This document shows positions 26,107-38,930 of a stretch of DNA of 64,000 nt, piece by piece. The notes beneath the pieces were generated by a model that searched no databases, had not been told where the DNA came from, and saw only the letters and a program-made list of their open reading frames with translations. Each line of letters begins with the position of its first letter. Within the stretch, counting starts at the first letter, position 1. Source of the stretch: Baylisascaris procyonis. Its lineage: Eukaryota > Nematoda > Chromadorea > Rhabditida > Ascarididae. The DNA is taken from the NCBI GenBank assembly GCA_037389465.1, contig JAZARR010000171.1, forward strand, positions 3,596,001 through 3,660,000. The letters are read 5' to 3'. Both the position numbers and the translations under genes were made by a program.

Positions 26107-28010
26107 CCTTTCATTAATTGGTTAATACATCATAAAAAGGTTTGTTCTAATGAAGCGGCATAAAATTTTGCACTTGAGCTCAATTGTGTTGATTCAAAAA
26201 TTCAACAATTAATGCAAAGTGCAACGAACAAAGTGCAATAATTGAAAGAGATTGTTGAATCGAATTTATCGACGTGTGTATACATCATCAAATCATCAAA
26301 AGTAGTGGGTAAGCACCTCAATCTTATATTGCTCTCACTAATCGTCGAATCATCGCCATCCGAGATCCATTCATTCTATCACCTAATTTGTACATTTTAT
26401 TCGATATGTTCGTTAGATTTCTTAGAATTCAACACTCTCTCATTTAATATGTTTATATATCGTTACTATCCTCAAATTCAATACTCTCTCGATGGATCGT
26501 TATTCGCCGATTGCAGTCGTTAATCGATGATATGTGTGCGATGTGTTGCCTTTCGATTTTTCTACGTCAATTTTCACTGTTCTTTTTGTGATTTCTTTGT
26601 ATTTATTATGCATAGTAAATGAATTGACTATTTTTTTGTACCCTCTTATCGTATTGTACTATTTTCAATCCGAATAGGACAGACAGCACGGATTTTGAAT
26701 TGGTGAGCCGGAAGGAGGGGTTGGGGGAAGCGATTTGATAATGTGGCCGGATTGTGTTAGTTTTAGCACCACTGGTTTGTCGTATTCACTGCCGCGTTTG
26801 ATATCTCGTTTCAATTGCACGTTTCGCACATAAAATTCCTCTTAAATTTATAAGTAATTATTTAGAATTTTTTTTTAATGCAATAATATTTGAATTTAAG
26901 AATGATTTTAATATCGGTTTAATTTTTTATATTTGATGGCGAACGAGATACTTCCTGAAAATTGAATGACCCTCAAGTCAACAATCATAATAGATAATGG
27001 TTGTAGTCCCGTATATTGGCAAAGTTTTCTTTGTTGAATTTAATTACTTCAATAATATTTTGAAATTTTGCGATGGTTTTTTTATGATAAATATTCATTA
27101 AAAATATTAAGAAATTTCAATCAAATTTTATAAAAAAAAATTAACGATATCGTTTAAGTTGGGATTTCATTGGATAACAATAGCGCAGTGTTATTTCTTT
27201 GTCACATTCAGTGTTCACTTCTTAAATTTTTTTTTTTTCGCATATCTCATTTTGGTTGTGCATTTCAGAGGTTGTTTATGCTCGCATCGATCGTATTTTG
27301 TTTGCACGATTGCGTTTCGCCTTATGCAACATTATGTACATGCATTCGTTTCCTCTCTAAGCAATTTTTTTGCGGCGATTGCGCCACATTTTCTTATGTA
27401 ATTGCCACGACATTTGCGCCTCTAACATGCACTAGTGCAATAGGCGATAATGAAAGGGTTGGGGAGAGGAGGGTAGAAAAGGTATAAGGTTTCTTTAACA
27501 GATATTAGTCTCGAATTTTTTAACGCTTGATTTTCCTCGTTTAATTTATCACCGTGAATGATGAATATGGATACTTCATCTATGTTAAAATTTTTAACTA
27601 TGCAGCTTTTATCACTGATTGATAATGAATGCTTTTTTTAACATTATCACATACATGCGGAATTGTTGAATTATAATTTTCTTTTTAAATTTTAAATTTT
27701 AATTTTCCATTAAAATTATTTCTTTGATAACAATAATAATTGAAAGTGAAACTCACAGAACGGATATCGAAAAGAAATATATTTTATTGAAATAAATGCT
27801 ATTTTTTCAGAAAAAATATTTTTTAGAGATATCTCATTTTATTGTCTCGAATCAGATTCCCTCAGTTTTTGTCATTGATCGATGCCGATCATATTGAACA
27901 ACCTCGATTATATGCTTATCAGCCGATCATATCATATCCTTAGAAGGTGAAAGTCATCTTAATTCTCTTTTTCCTATCTAGTTATATCCCCCTCCCTCTC
28001 TCTCTCCCCT

Positions 28011-28039
28011 CCCCCCCCCCCCCCCCCAAAAAAAAAAAA
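28011..28039. repeat. C17 run abutting A12 run
   Basis: A homopolymer C tract of 17 bases passes directly into 12 A bases, preceded by a CT-rich tract from about 27988. Confidence 0.9.
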
Positions 28040-30683
28040 TTGAAAAATGCAATGAACTTCAGATAAGGTGATAGGTTTACTATGTTAATTCGCTGATGGT
28101 ACTTATTCACCTATCCGGAATTTCTCAACATTTTCTTAATGTTACAATTTTATGGAGGCAGATGTAAGTTGAAGCAATTTTTTTGAAGAATAAAATAATA
28201 CTGCAAAATGATTAAGCGGGATGAATAATTATAGATATGAGTGTTGTAATTTTATGAGAGTGCAATTTGTTTGTGGGATATACCTCAAAACTGGGTAATT
28301 GAACCACCTCGATATTTTCAAACCATCGTGAAGTAGACTTCTATGTGAATATAGAAATGCTTCTCGACTTGCGGGGTGATGTCTTGGTGAATTTATTTGG
28401 AACTTGAAAATGCGCTCATCATACCCAAATTAACCAACATTATAGTTAACCATATCCGACCTTAAGTATGATTTCAGCACTCAGGTTAGCTCATAAAAAA
28501 CTTATTTTTATAATGAAATGATGAATATATCATTTCATTTACTGAACACAGCTTCATATTGTATACTCGCTAACACCGGAAAAGATTTCTTTGCGAGGAA
28601 ACAATTTCACCTATGAGAAATAAATTTTTTCAAAATACTGTAAAAGTTGAAATATTTTGAAAAGTTTCCAAATTTTTTCTGCTTAATGAGTGAAATTTCT
28701 GCACTGATTCCTTTGTACTAGAAACACTAAAATTTGATTGCAATCGCATTAGATAGAATTGAAATCACTATCTTCATATAAATTATCTATGCTATCAAAG
28801 TTTTATAAATTACATTTTCAAGGATTACTAGGCCACCCAAACTATAACGGACGTAAAATTTCTAATTTCTCCCAATTCTACCTGTATTTCACCTGGAATA
28901 TAGAATATACCTGAAATTTACCTGAAATATAGAGTATCTTTTTACCTGGAATATACCTGAATAGAGTTGATTTGATCATCACTAAACATTGGTTTGTGGG
29001 AAACAATTTTTTTTTTTTTTTTGTTGAGAGTATGCGAGACAGTGATGTGTCACATTATTGATAGCAAGCAGCAAGCCAAGATGGCCCACACTCAAAGGCA
29101 TGATGGGACACGCACCGTGTGGCTGCTGCCTCCCTTCCTTTCCACATTCGTTGCGTTATCCTCATCGCGTGCTGTGTTTTGTTGCTTCCGCTCCTCTCAT
29201 TTTGCGCTATACTCTTCTCTTAGTTGCAATTCTTCTATGCACATATTTCTTTTTATTCTTTATTTATTTATTATTATGTTTATTTATTATTATTGTTTTT
29301 TATTTTTATTATATTTATCTATTTGTTTATTGTGTTTATTTATCTTTTTTTCCCGTTTTCTTACTTATTTATTTACGTCACAAACATGTATTCACCTGTT
29401 CACAAACCATTTATTTATCGTGTTTATGCGATTTATTTCTATGTATTCATTGAAAAAAAAATCTTATTAAACGAACTTTGTGCCTTTTTTTTGTTCGTAT
29501 AGATGAAAATATGCTTTGATTTCTTATCAGTAATGATATCATCTCAGTGATTATTGATTGGATTTATGCATCGGTCATATCCTATAACATTGAATATGCT
29601 AACTAAACTTTCATGAACAATTGAGTATTGATCAAAATTAGTGACAGTGAAATGGAGAGAGGGAAAGAGAAAGAAAGAAAGAGAGAGAGCGAGTCAGCGA
29701 TGCTTATTAAAAAAAAAGATACTGCAACGAACTTTACGTGGTGGAAGTTACAATTTATTGATATATAAGGTGGCGGTTGTCTCATATGCGTTATGCAATG
29801 AAACAGCTTTCTTAAACACTATCAACAATATATGCAATTAAATATGTGATTTCTGTTACATATCTCTCTATAAAGAGTGTTAATTTATGCAAAATAAAAT
29901 TCCTCGAATATATTTCGCTTCGTTTCAACGTTTCAACGTTTCGTTGCATAAAGTCACTGAGGCTTTATATAATGAAACATTGAGATATGAAGATGCTTGC
30001 TTATCTTTTATAGAATTTATTTCAGTGAAGTAGTGGAAAAATGCCTCATGATACTTTTAGAGATAAAAATAGTGCTGTTGCATTTCAATCTTTAAAAAAA
30101 AAAAATCATACGAATATTGCAGCCCAATAATTGCTTTGATTTACCTCTATCTAACTTCCTTCTTGATTTTTTCTCGCTGTTATATTTATCTCAATTTTTA
30201 TCTTCTCTCTAATTTTTTCTCGTTTTTTTTTTCTGTCCGCATTATATTTCTTTTGCATCGTTTATATGAAATTTGAATTATTTAACTATCTATCTTCTAC
30301 CATTCGCATATCTTTAATTCGATCGATTTGGTTTAATTTAAATCCTATTTCAAAATATTTATGCAGTGAAATAGTATCTTGTTGAGTAGTGTGTATCTCA
30401 TATTAAAATGCGATATAATGAACATTTTAAGCAATAATTTCTGCATATTTACTTATGCATCAAAAATCAATAAATGGTGCAGTTTTTTTTTTTTTTTTTT
30501 TTGATTGGCATCTCTGACTATTTCAATTATAGCCACTTTATTATTTAGCACCTGAGCGTTTGTTTATGAGACAATTCGAATAGATACATTTCATCATCGG
30601 CATTTTGAGCTTGCATGTTTTCGAAATCGCTTCGGAGCGAGTTGAATTTACAGGAAATTCCCAAAAATTGAGAAAAGATCTTC

Positions 30684-30729
30684 GGTGGGTGGGAGGGGGG
30701 GGGGAGGGGGAGGGATGGAGGGAAAGGGT
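30684..30729 (+). other. G-rich tract with quadruplex-forming potential
   Basis: At least four runs of three or more G lie within 45 bases on the + strand (GGTGGGTGGGAGGG followed by longer G runs and AGGGATGGAGGG). This meets the usual G-quadruplex pattern with one- to three-base loops. Confidence 0.7.
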
Positions 30730-32326
30730 GATGGGTATTAAATTGAAATAAATCGTGCCAGTTTGCACTTATCAGCTGGCTCATGTGGTTACTTCGCTTG
30801 CCCATTTGGACAGTTCAACTCAGTCCAGAATCTCTCGATTTCAACGGTTACATCCCCGACTAGTGTGGCATAGAAACTCCGATCCCCGGCAAGATCCCCG
30901 TCAGTAAAGTCCCAGGCCAAACACTATTCTAGGTGGAATAGAGCGGGAAAAGTCAGTCGTTTTAGGAGTTTATAAAAACCGATCTTAGACGGTAATCGTT
31001 AGCCGATATCATATCATTGCTTCGACTCTTTGCTTTGTTTGCGTATTTATTGCCGACTGGATTTATTGCCTTTTCTGTAAGAAAAGGTCCAACACGATGT
31101 ATTCACCCGAAATAATTGCTGTGCAATTTGATTCGTTGTAAAATTTAATAACATCAACAAAGTTCGTTAGAGTATCTTTTCTACTGATCGCGTATATGAT
31201 TTAAGTTTGAAGTAGATCTCTGATCATTGAAAAAGGAGAGGGAGGTGGTTCCCGTGGAACAACAGGAAAGCCGAAAATGACATCGAAGGAATATGGAGTA
31301 TTTTATTGTACTGATCAACTAGAAAAGTGACTTTTGAAGTAGGTCTGTACTCTCCGGAAGAGGAAAGGGGAGGAAATCTGCGGAAAGGGAGTCTGCAGTT
31401 TCCTGAGAAGGGACTCTTCACCCCTGGAAGAGATCGGTATAGGGATGGAGGGGGGGCAGAGAGAGGAAGCAGGTGCTAAGATATAAGTGAAGAGTGTGCT
31501 AGCTAGCGTTCGTCTGCTGCACAAGGACAGTGTACGAATTTGATCAGTGCCAAAAAGACGCGCCAATATGTGATTTATCGCTGCAATGCGTTGTTGCGTC
31601 CTTGCGCGCACAACCGACTCCCACTTCTATTCAATGCGCTCTTAACGTCCACAGTGATTCGATTTCGTCTTTTTTTTTACACGAACTAGCAATCATCGTA
31701 ATCCTGCAAATATAAACCCATTCCATAAAACTCTTTTTTATGTTCTAGTGTAGTCAAAAATTTCTGTTATGGAAGACTTGGCACTATCATAACGTAAGTA
31801 GCGTTATTATCTGAATGCTTTGTACGGTTCAAAAATTTTAACAATTAAATTTTTTGGAATTAAAATCTGCTTTTGGGATCAAACTTTGATATTTTGTACG
31901 ACGCACAGATTCTTTACTCAGTCGGCCTTTAGTCTTATTAAGCAACAGGCTAATTTATGAGAGGCAACAAGAGTTGCACAAATAAATATAAAACGCTGTC
32001 AACGTTGATGGGTTCATTTTTTTGTGTGATCTCTCGAATACGAATGAGGGACATATCGAATGTCACAATCCCATCATGGTTTAAGGTGTCCTTCATTCGA
32101 ACTTGCATTGTTGATGAATAAATATGCACTCAACTGCACTTCCCGTTGGGAAATGTTTTGATGATTGTATAGCTCAATTATTTTTGATATCACTGGTTGC
32201 TTCTATAGGTTTATTGTTCTTATTTTATTTTACTTCAATTTTGAGTTTTTATAGTAATAGACATGGAGCTTAAATTATACACGTGCAGCCATATATTCTT
32301 TTCGACTCATCTACGCTCGCAACGAT

Positions 32327-32348
32327 TTTTTTTTGGGGGGGGGGGGGG
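32327..32348. repeat. T run abutting G14 run
   Basis: About eight T bases are followed directly by 14 G bases. A second G14 run lies at 32576-32589. Confidence 0.9.
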
Positions 32349-33569
32349 CATAATCTGGAAGGAGCAGTCAAAAATATGGAATATGCAAGGAATTAAAAAA
32401 GGTAGTAAGATTGTTTAATGCAAAATCACAAAATCGATAAAAAAAGAGAGCAGTGGGTCGTGATACCAATGTTTACGTAAATCAACGAGTTTTTTTTTTC
32501 CCAGCGGTAAGTCGAAGTTGCTTCGAAGGAGGAAATGTAACATTGAAGGTGAGCCTTAAATTAACCTGAAATAGAGGGGGGGGGGGGGGAAATGGGGAAA
32601 TTTTCGTGCATAGCTGAAATCGTTGGCATATAAATGAGGAGGGGTTTTAAAATTTTACACTTCTTCCCCTATCTTTTGATTCCAGTTGAGAATTTTTTTG
32701 CAGATTTTTATTAGATTTGCTTGCAAAATTGGGCTCTTTTTATTGAAAATTTGCCAGTATTTCTAAATGAGGTAGTATTTTAATATTCCTCCTCTCTTTT
32801 GGGTACTTCTTTTCCTATGGAGATCGTAATATGTCGATGGTTGAACAATCAACATCTCAGCCTTGCTTTTAGAAACTTAAAAAGGCAAATTTTTCTCGGT
32901 ATTTGGGGGCATAGGGGAGAGAAGGAGGCAAGGAAGGTGAATAAAAATTGATAATCGTGAATCCCATACAATAAAATGATATATCACTGAACAAGATAAT
33001 TTCTTTCCAACAATCAGCAACTCATTCTCCATAATGAGATTGGTGATTTTCGATCTTTGCTTCCACAGGGACGGTTCTAGCGAAGCGTAGTTAGTTTTCT
33101 CAGTGGATTGCCCACCTGAATGCGTATCAGCTGTTATCACGAATACTTATCGATATGGTGATAAAATGTGCTTCTTGCGGCATGCTCTTTGTGCCAGCCG
33201 TATTTTTTGTGATCGCATTTTGACAGCCGATGTAATATTTGCTTGTCATTCAATGCACCTTTGTGCTTTTTAATGTTGCTGCCAACCGTTTCGATGAACC
33301 GTTACGTTGTAATGCCCTCGGGGTTGGTAGAGAATATATGCAGTTTTGTCGGAGTGGTGGAAGGAGGGGGAAGAGGTGGGAAGCGAAGAACGGGTAGGAA
33401 CAAGAAATGGAAAAATGTTCTTTATGATTGATAAAGATGACGGAATTATTTGTATTAGCAGTGATAGGATGAACAGTCGTCGGTAGTATCGACGCACCAT
33501 ATTCTAAGGATTCATCACGTCTTAATACTGTTCATAAGCATAAGAAGTAAGTTTGAGTTAGTTTTTTTG

Positions 33570-33595
33570 ATATATATATATATATATATATATAT
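33570..33595. repeat. (TA)n microsatellite, short
   Basis: About 13 TA units preceded by a T run. Confidence 0.95.
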
Positions 33596-36075
33596 TTTAA
33601 TTGCTTAAGTTTAAACCGTTGAGGAATTATCTTTTCAAGTTTATTTCGAATAAAGAGACAGTCGGTTGACGAAAACCATTCACTACGTTGTTTGAACTAT
33701 CTGCTTTTTTTCTCGTACCTATTGTTTCGGTGATTGCGTGAGGAAATTTTTGCTTTTTCTATTTCCTGATTTAGGTTTTACCCATCATCTTATAGCGTAA
33801 TGTACCGTAACTGAATGTTACTGTATGATATCATGATGATCGTTTTCTAGAAGTTGAAAGTTTTATAGAGTTGGAGGAAGCTTTGCAAATTCTTTCCTAT
33901 AAAATATAGCCCGTCGCTTTTTAACCCTCCAGGACCTCACTCCCCACCCCCCCCCCACCCCACCGCCTCTTTGCCTCTCTCACTTTTAGCTATACGATCG
34001 TGTTCCATATTGCGATTGCCACTTGATTTATCAAATGAGGTGAATAATTTAAGCAATGAAGAGATGCTGATGGATATTCGATGGTACGTCGATTGTGGTT
34101 GTGATTAAAGGTTTCCGCTTGCTGGTGAATACACACTGATCACTTTTTGCTTATCCATCTCTCTCCAAAAAGCTTTTTCAATCATTGTCCCACATAGAGT
34201 ACTTTAAAATGCAAATGAGGTCTCTATAATAAGATTAGATTATAAAACTTTATTGTGTTTGTTCCCTCTTCGATCAAACTTTAAGTTGATATCAATCTTT
34301 AGTTGCTAATTTAATGTCGCATTTTAATATATTAAAATAATTTAGTATTCAGCATTTTATTCTCTAATCTTTATTATTTTTAATTTCTTTTTTATTTCTA
34401 AGATCTATTATTTTCTAGATCTAGCTTCGTTTCTTCATTATTTCCTAAAGTTTTTAGTTTCTCTCCTCTTATAACAAGAGACTTATTTTATATGTTTTTC
34501 AAAAAATATTTATGTAAATCTATCGTTATGATGCAATGGTTGTTCACATTGTGCTTGTTGATTCGAATCTTATTTACTATTGCTTTATGAGTGTTAAATA
34601 GATCGATAGAGATGTGGGCATTGTTGAGTTTGGGATTGTTCACTTATAATTCTTGCTCACAGTTTTGAGAGACGACCATCACTGCTGCTCTCAAGTTGCA
34701 CTTTATGCAAATTCAATCAGCAATCATAGTGGCGACTATCGTCGTATCTTTTAAAGGCTCCCTAATGATAGTCATAGAATCAATTGAACATTTCCTTATT
34801 CATGAGATTTTGTAATAACGATTTGATGAAGTTATCCGTTGGCTTTTCGATGATTGCATGAATGCCCGACAAAATTTGCATAAATATGAAGGATGGGTGG
34901 GTTTGTTATATTTAAAGAGAAGTTAAGACATACGCATATATCTTTTATAAGAGTCGCAATGAGTAATGTAATGTGGGTTTTTCTTCTTGACTCAGCTACA
35001 CAACAGTTTTTTTTTTGGCTTTGATTGAATGATGCGTTGACTAGTTGATTGATGCGCTTTAATTCGTTTTTGTTACCACTGCGGAGACACATGTAAATAG
35101 TTGGGTTATCCGATTTAATATGGGGAGCATATGATCAAGGAGTATTTGCCGGTGAAGTTCATTTAGAAGTGGTGAGGGGAACGTCTTGCACTGCCCTTAG
35201 TTATTGGCTTATCGAGCAATTTGGAATAAAATGAAAGAAGGTTGATTGCAATCCTTTGTTTATTCAAGATGGGAGACGATTCGAAAAGATTGAATTCTAT
35301 TAGGAAGTTCAAAGTTTGTGCATTAGTTCGGGAGCCCGATCTTTGGATGGGAAGTGTCCCAAAATGCCTATTCCCCCCCCCCCTCCCCTCCCCCTCGACA
35401 CTCCAATATGTCCATTACGATCGGTGGCATGAAATGTTGCAAAAATCACTCAAAAACACGTTATCTCGTCGGTGGAGGTATTTGCTGCTATCATATTTCA
35501 TGAGTTTTGATTGCCAATTTGCCGCGATAACGCTGTCGTTTCAACTGCATTGGTGTACTCTATAGCACCTAATAAAGCTCGAAAGACATCGAGATGAGGG
35601 ATAAGATTGCCATTTGAAAGCCGATGTTTTTATGAAGTTTTTTTAGAGGTTGGGGTAGGAATATAAAAATATGTTATCAACTAATAAAACAGGAATGGAC
35701 TGGAATTTATTTTCGCAGTAAAGGTTCAACTTTTATGCGATCGCAACAACTTCACTTAGAGTTGCAAGAAATTTTGGGAATATCAAAAACTTTGGGTAAG
35801 CCACGTGATGGTGCAACTTATTAACGTTGTGCTGCTTGCAGCTTGTTAGCAAATGGAATATCTTTTATTTTATACAGCCGAGGTTAGTGTTCCAGAAGTA
35901 TCAGCATTTCAAAAGTTATAAAATGGTGTAGTTCAAGTAGACGGTGATGACGTGAAACTCCGCAAAAGAGGAGTGGATCCGATGGAGTAGATTCTCAATG
36001 AAGAAGTGTTTGTCGTAGCATTTATTCGATGTTTTCCACGCAGGTGGCAATGTTGAAACGAATTGTGTTGTTGGC

Positions 36076-36180
36076 AGTCGAGGGCATAGGCGGTGCAGTG
36101 ACCGTCTCTCTAGGGTTCGGGGGCGACGCTGTGTGCAACAGCATTCTCGTCTAGTGGTTTGCGCGTCGCGGTCGCTTTCA
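36076..36180. other. GC-rich patch with inverted repeat GCGACGC/GCGTCGC
   Basis: In otherwise AT-rich DNA this patch is GC- and CpG-rich. GCGACGC (36123-36129) pairs with GCGTCGC (36163-36169), and GCAA (36135-36138) pairs with TTGC (36159-36162). Together they make an 11-bp stem with a 5-nt bulge and a 20-nt loop. It could be a structured RNA, a promoter patch or chance. No coding frame is convincing. Confidence 0.3.
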
Positions 36181-38176
36181 CATTGCTGTTTCACGATTGC
36201 CTCACGCATCGACATCGAATCTTTTTTCGATTCACTAGATTGTCGTCGTGTGGAACATAAGTTTTGACTCTCATTGAATCGCTTTCTTCCATATTTATAC
36301 TCTTAGGATGCTTTCAGTTTAAAGTTTATATTCCCTTACCTGTGCCTCTATCCTATTTTTGCTCCCTTCTACTTATTTAGGACACTTTGTGAGTGCTGTA
36401 TTCTACTGTTGGTATTTGAATTTTGAAGGAAAACTATCAAATTCTAAAGTGTAGTTTAACAGTCTATGAGTGTTTGTTTAGCTGAATCATTTTTACCCTT
36501 TACTGCGTAGCAAATATAGTAGTTATTTTTTACTAATTGCTTTCATATTCGATCGTTTAGGGTTGTTTTATACTATGAATGGACTGTATATGCAACATTC
36601 TTCCATCTTTGTACTAATTTGTTGAGTATTGTATTTAGGGAGTTTATCATTTAATTCGTTATTTCCTATATAAATTGAAAGTAAGTAATTTTGTTATTCC
36701 TCAATGAATGCTTTTAATTTGTAATGCAAAATATCTGAAAGAAATGTAAAATAATTTTGCAGTATAAGTGGAAAAAATTTTTTTATAGGAAACTATGGTG
36801 TATATGATAAGCGCTATTAATTCTCTTTCGTATTTTATAAAGTTAATTCTTTCGTATATAGAGATAAGTTGGAATAAAAATGACATTGCTATTGGAAAAG
36901 AGGTAAAAGTGGTAGATTTAATGAGCAGAAAAAAATTTCAGCCCCGATCTTGTACTGTTCGTACAATTGCACTTATCAATATACCCCGATCTTGTACTTT
37001 TGAATATTTTCACGCCAACACGCCTAAGAATTGCTTACAGATTGCTTACCGTATCTAGCTGTTTCAAATTAGTAGCCCATGTGGGGCACTTTTGAGTTGA
37101 CTTTTATCGTGTTGAATTGCTTGTTCGGTAATATGTTCAATCTATTTTATTACTTTTTCAATTTTTCGCATTTTATTTCTTCAAATTGCACTCGTGTTCA
37201 CTTTTTTTTCGGTTAGCAGAGATTGGGCTTCGGAGAGCTATTAGACGTTTATGAAAGCAATTATTATTGAAATTGATTGAAATTGTTTTGCAGTGAATTT
37301 TATTGGTTTGTCTGGACGATTACCGATTGCATCATTTCATAAAGGGCACTTAATAATATCTAAAAATTAAGGTTTTGGTCTACTCAGTTATTTTTTTAAA
37401 ATGTCTATTAGCTAATTTATGTACTTCAAAACAAGCCTTTATGTATGTGTCATTTATTGTTGTTTTCATCAATCATCCCATTAAGCAATTTTTTTTGTGG
37501 TGGGAACTTATGCACTGAAATGTGAAACGCTTTCGAATCACTAACCGCCAGTTTGTTTGATGTTATTATTTCGGAAAATTATACCATCTACTATTCTGAG
37601 CTTTTCTTCCTACTTCCCCTATTTCTTTCCTATTGCCTTCCCACGCCCGCCCTTCATCCAACCAGCACCACTATCCACCTTCGTTTGGTCTCGACAAATC
37701 AAGCCAACCCCATGCTTCAAAGTAGAAATGAGTTGGTGCCAAATTACATAGCATTCGAAATCACTAACTCTTCAACCACATTCCCTATTCCATTGCCACG
37801 AAGTTTGGTGTTTTTTCGTTGAAGAAGCAAAAGTGTTTAAAATTTTACGTCTTTATTTTTTCTGATATTCCCATGGGAATTTATGATCGGTATTTGGCTA
37901 AGTAAAGTTGAGCTGTTGCCGTTATTTGAATTGAAAGTTTGCAAGATTGATCTCCTATTTGCTTTGCTTGATGAGATGGACATCTAATATTTTCAATCGT
38001 TTCCATACACGGTCTAGGTGGCGGTGAAAGGAGGAAGGAATTTCCCCATTCGCAGCAAATCTTAAATGGCCGGAAGAGATAGGCTCCCCATCCTGTGCGC
38101 AAAGACCAGGCTAAGTTTCAGGAGGATGTGTTTTAAATCTGAGTCATTGACTTTGTCCTTTGTTATTCTTTGAAGT

Positions 38177-38262
38177 GATAAGGGTAAAGGTGAGTGATAA
38201 AAGAGCGATAAGGGAGGGAATCGTCTCGGCGATAAGATTTGATACAGGATGATAGCTTATCC
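38177..38262. promoter_or_regulatory. cluster of GATA-type sites
   Basis: GATAAG or GATAA occurs at 38177, 38196, 38207 and 38231 on the + strand, and CTTATCC (GATAAG on the - strand) at 38256-38262. Five sites in 86 bp is dense. GATA factors are major endoderm and epidermal regulators in nematodes, so an enhancer is plausible. The target gene is unknown; the nearest recognised gene starts almost 19 kb to the right. Confidence 0.4.
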
Positions 38263-38835
38263 GAACATTAAACATTATATATCATAAGACGTTAGTTTGA
38301 CGATGAAACGAAGCTTCTTGATTTATGCGAGGAAGATTTTGTTCTTAGTGTACTTAGTGACGTCCGTAATTTAAGTTTATATTTTTCACTATAGAAACTT
38401 TGAAAAAAAAAAAGATATTTTCGGGTGATTTTGACCACCTTATTTAATGAATTTATGGAAAAATTTTCGATATTTATTGAGAGATTTTATAAATATGGTA
38501 ATTAGTACTATTTTTTTTTTAAATTTCTTATTTAATTGTTTAAAGGAATTCCTTTCACTAGATAGGGCATATTATATCTTTTGTGTAATGAGACGACTGA
38601 TATGTTGAGGAAAAAATATGTGACATAATAATTAAGCGTTTTATTCGGTATTTCGACAGACGGCTTCCATTAAGAGTAACATCTGACACGATTCGTGTTG
38701 CATATTAATGCTGATGATGGCAGTTTACCAAATAAAAGAACTCCTATGCTGGCCTATTCGTCCTTAACCCAATATTCACATCTTTTTCAATTATACAATC
38801 TTCTGTGATATGCACATGTGCTGACCTTTGAATCA

Positions 38836-38930
38836 CCTCTTCCCCCTCCTCCCTCCCCCCCTCCCCCCTCCCCCATCCCCCTCCCTCCTCCCTCCTCCCC
38901 CTCCCCCCTCCTCTCCACCTCGCCTACCTT
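38836..38930 (-). repeat. long polypyrimidine tract, G-quadruplex/triplex potential on - strand
   Basis: About 95 bases are nearly pure C and T, with many CCCTCC and CCCCTCC units. The complementary strand carries repeated GGGAGG runs able to form quadruplexes, and the tract is long enough for H-DNA. ORFs through it are proline/serine-rich artefacts. Confidence 0.7.

Larger units (their letters stand above)
26107..33569. other. gene-free region with homopolymer junctions and G-rich tracts
   Basis: No supportable gene. It contains a C17-A12 junction (28011-28039), an imperfect repeat of ACCTGAAATATA-type motifs (28880-28965), T runs at 28998-29022 and 30481-30503, a G-rich tract with quadruplex potential (30684-30729), and G14 runs at 32335-32348 and 32576-32589. 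A GC-richer patch lies at 30840-30960 with GATCCCCG in two close copies. The 158-codon ORF at 28994-29470 is phenylalanine/leucine/isoleucine-rich translation of T-rich DNA and is not credible. Confidence 0.5.

Noticed and set aside
28994..29470. 158-codon ORF on the + strand
   Set aside because: The product is dominated by Phe, Leu, Ile, Tyr and Ser from T-rich DNA. Two other frames of the same segment are equally open, and no domain or splice context supports it.
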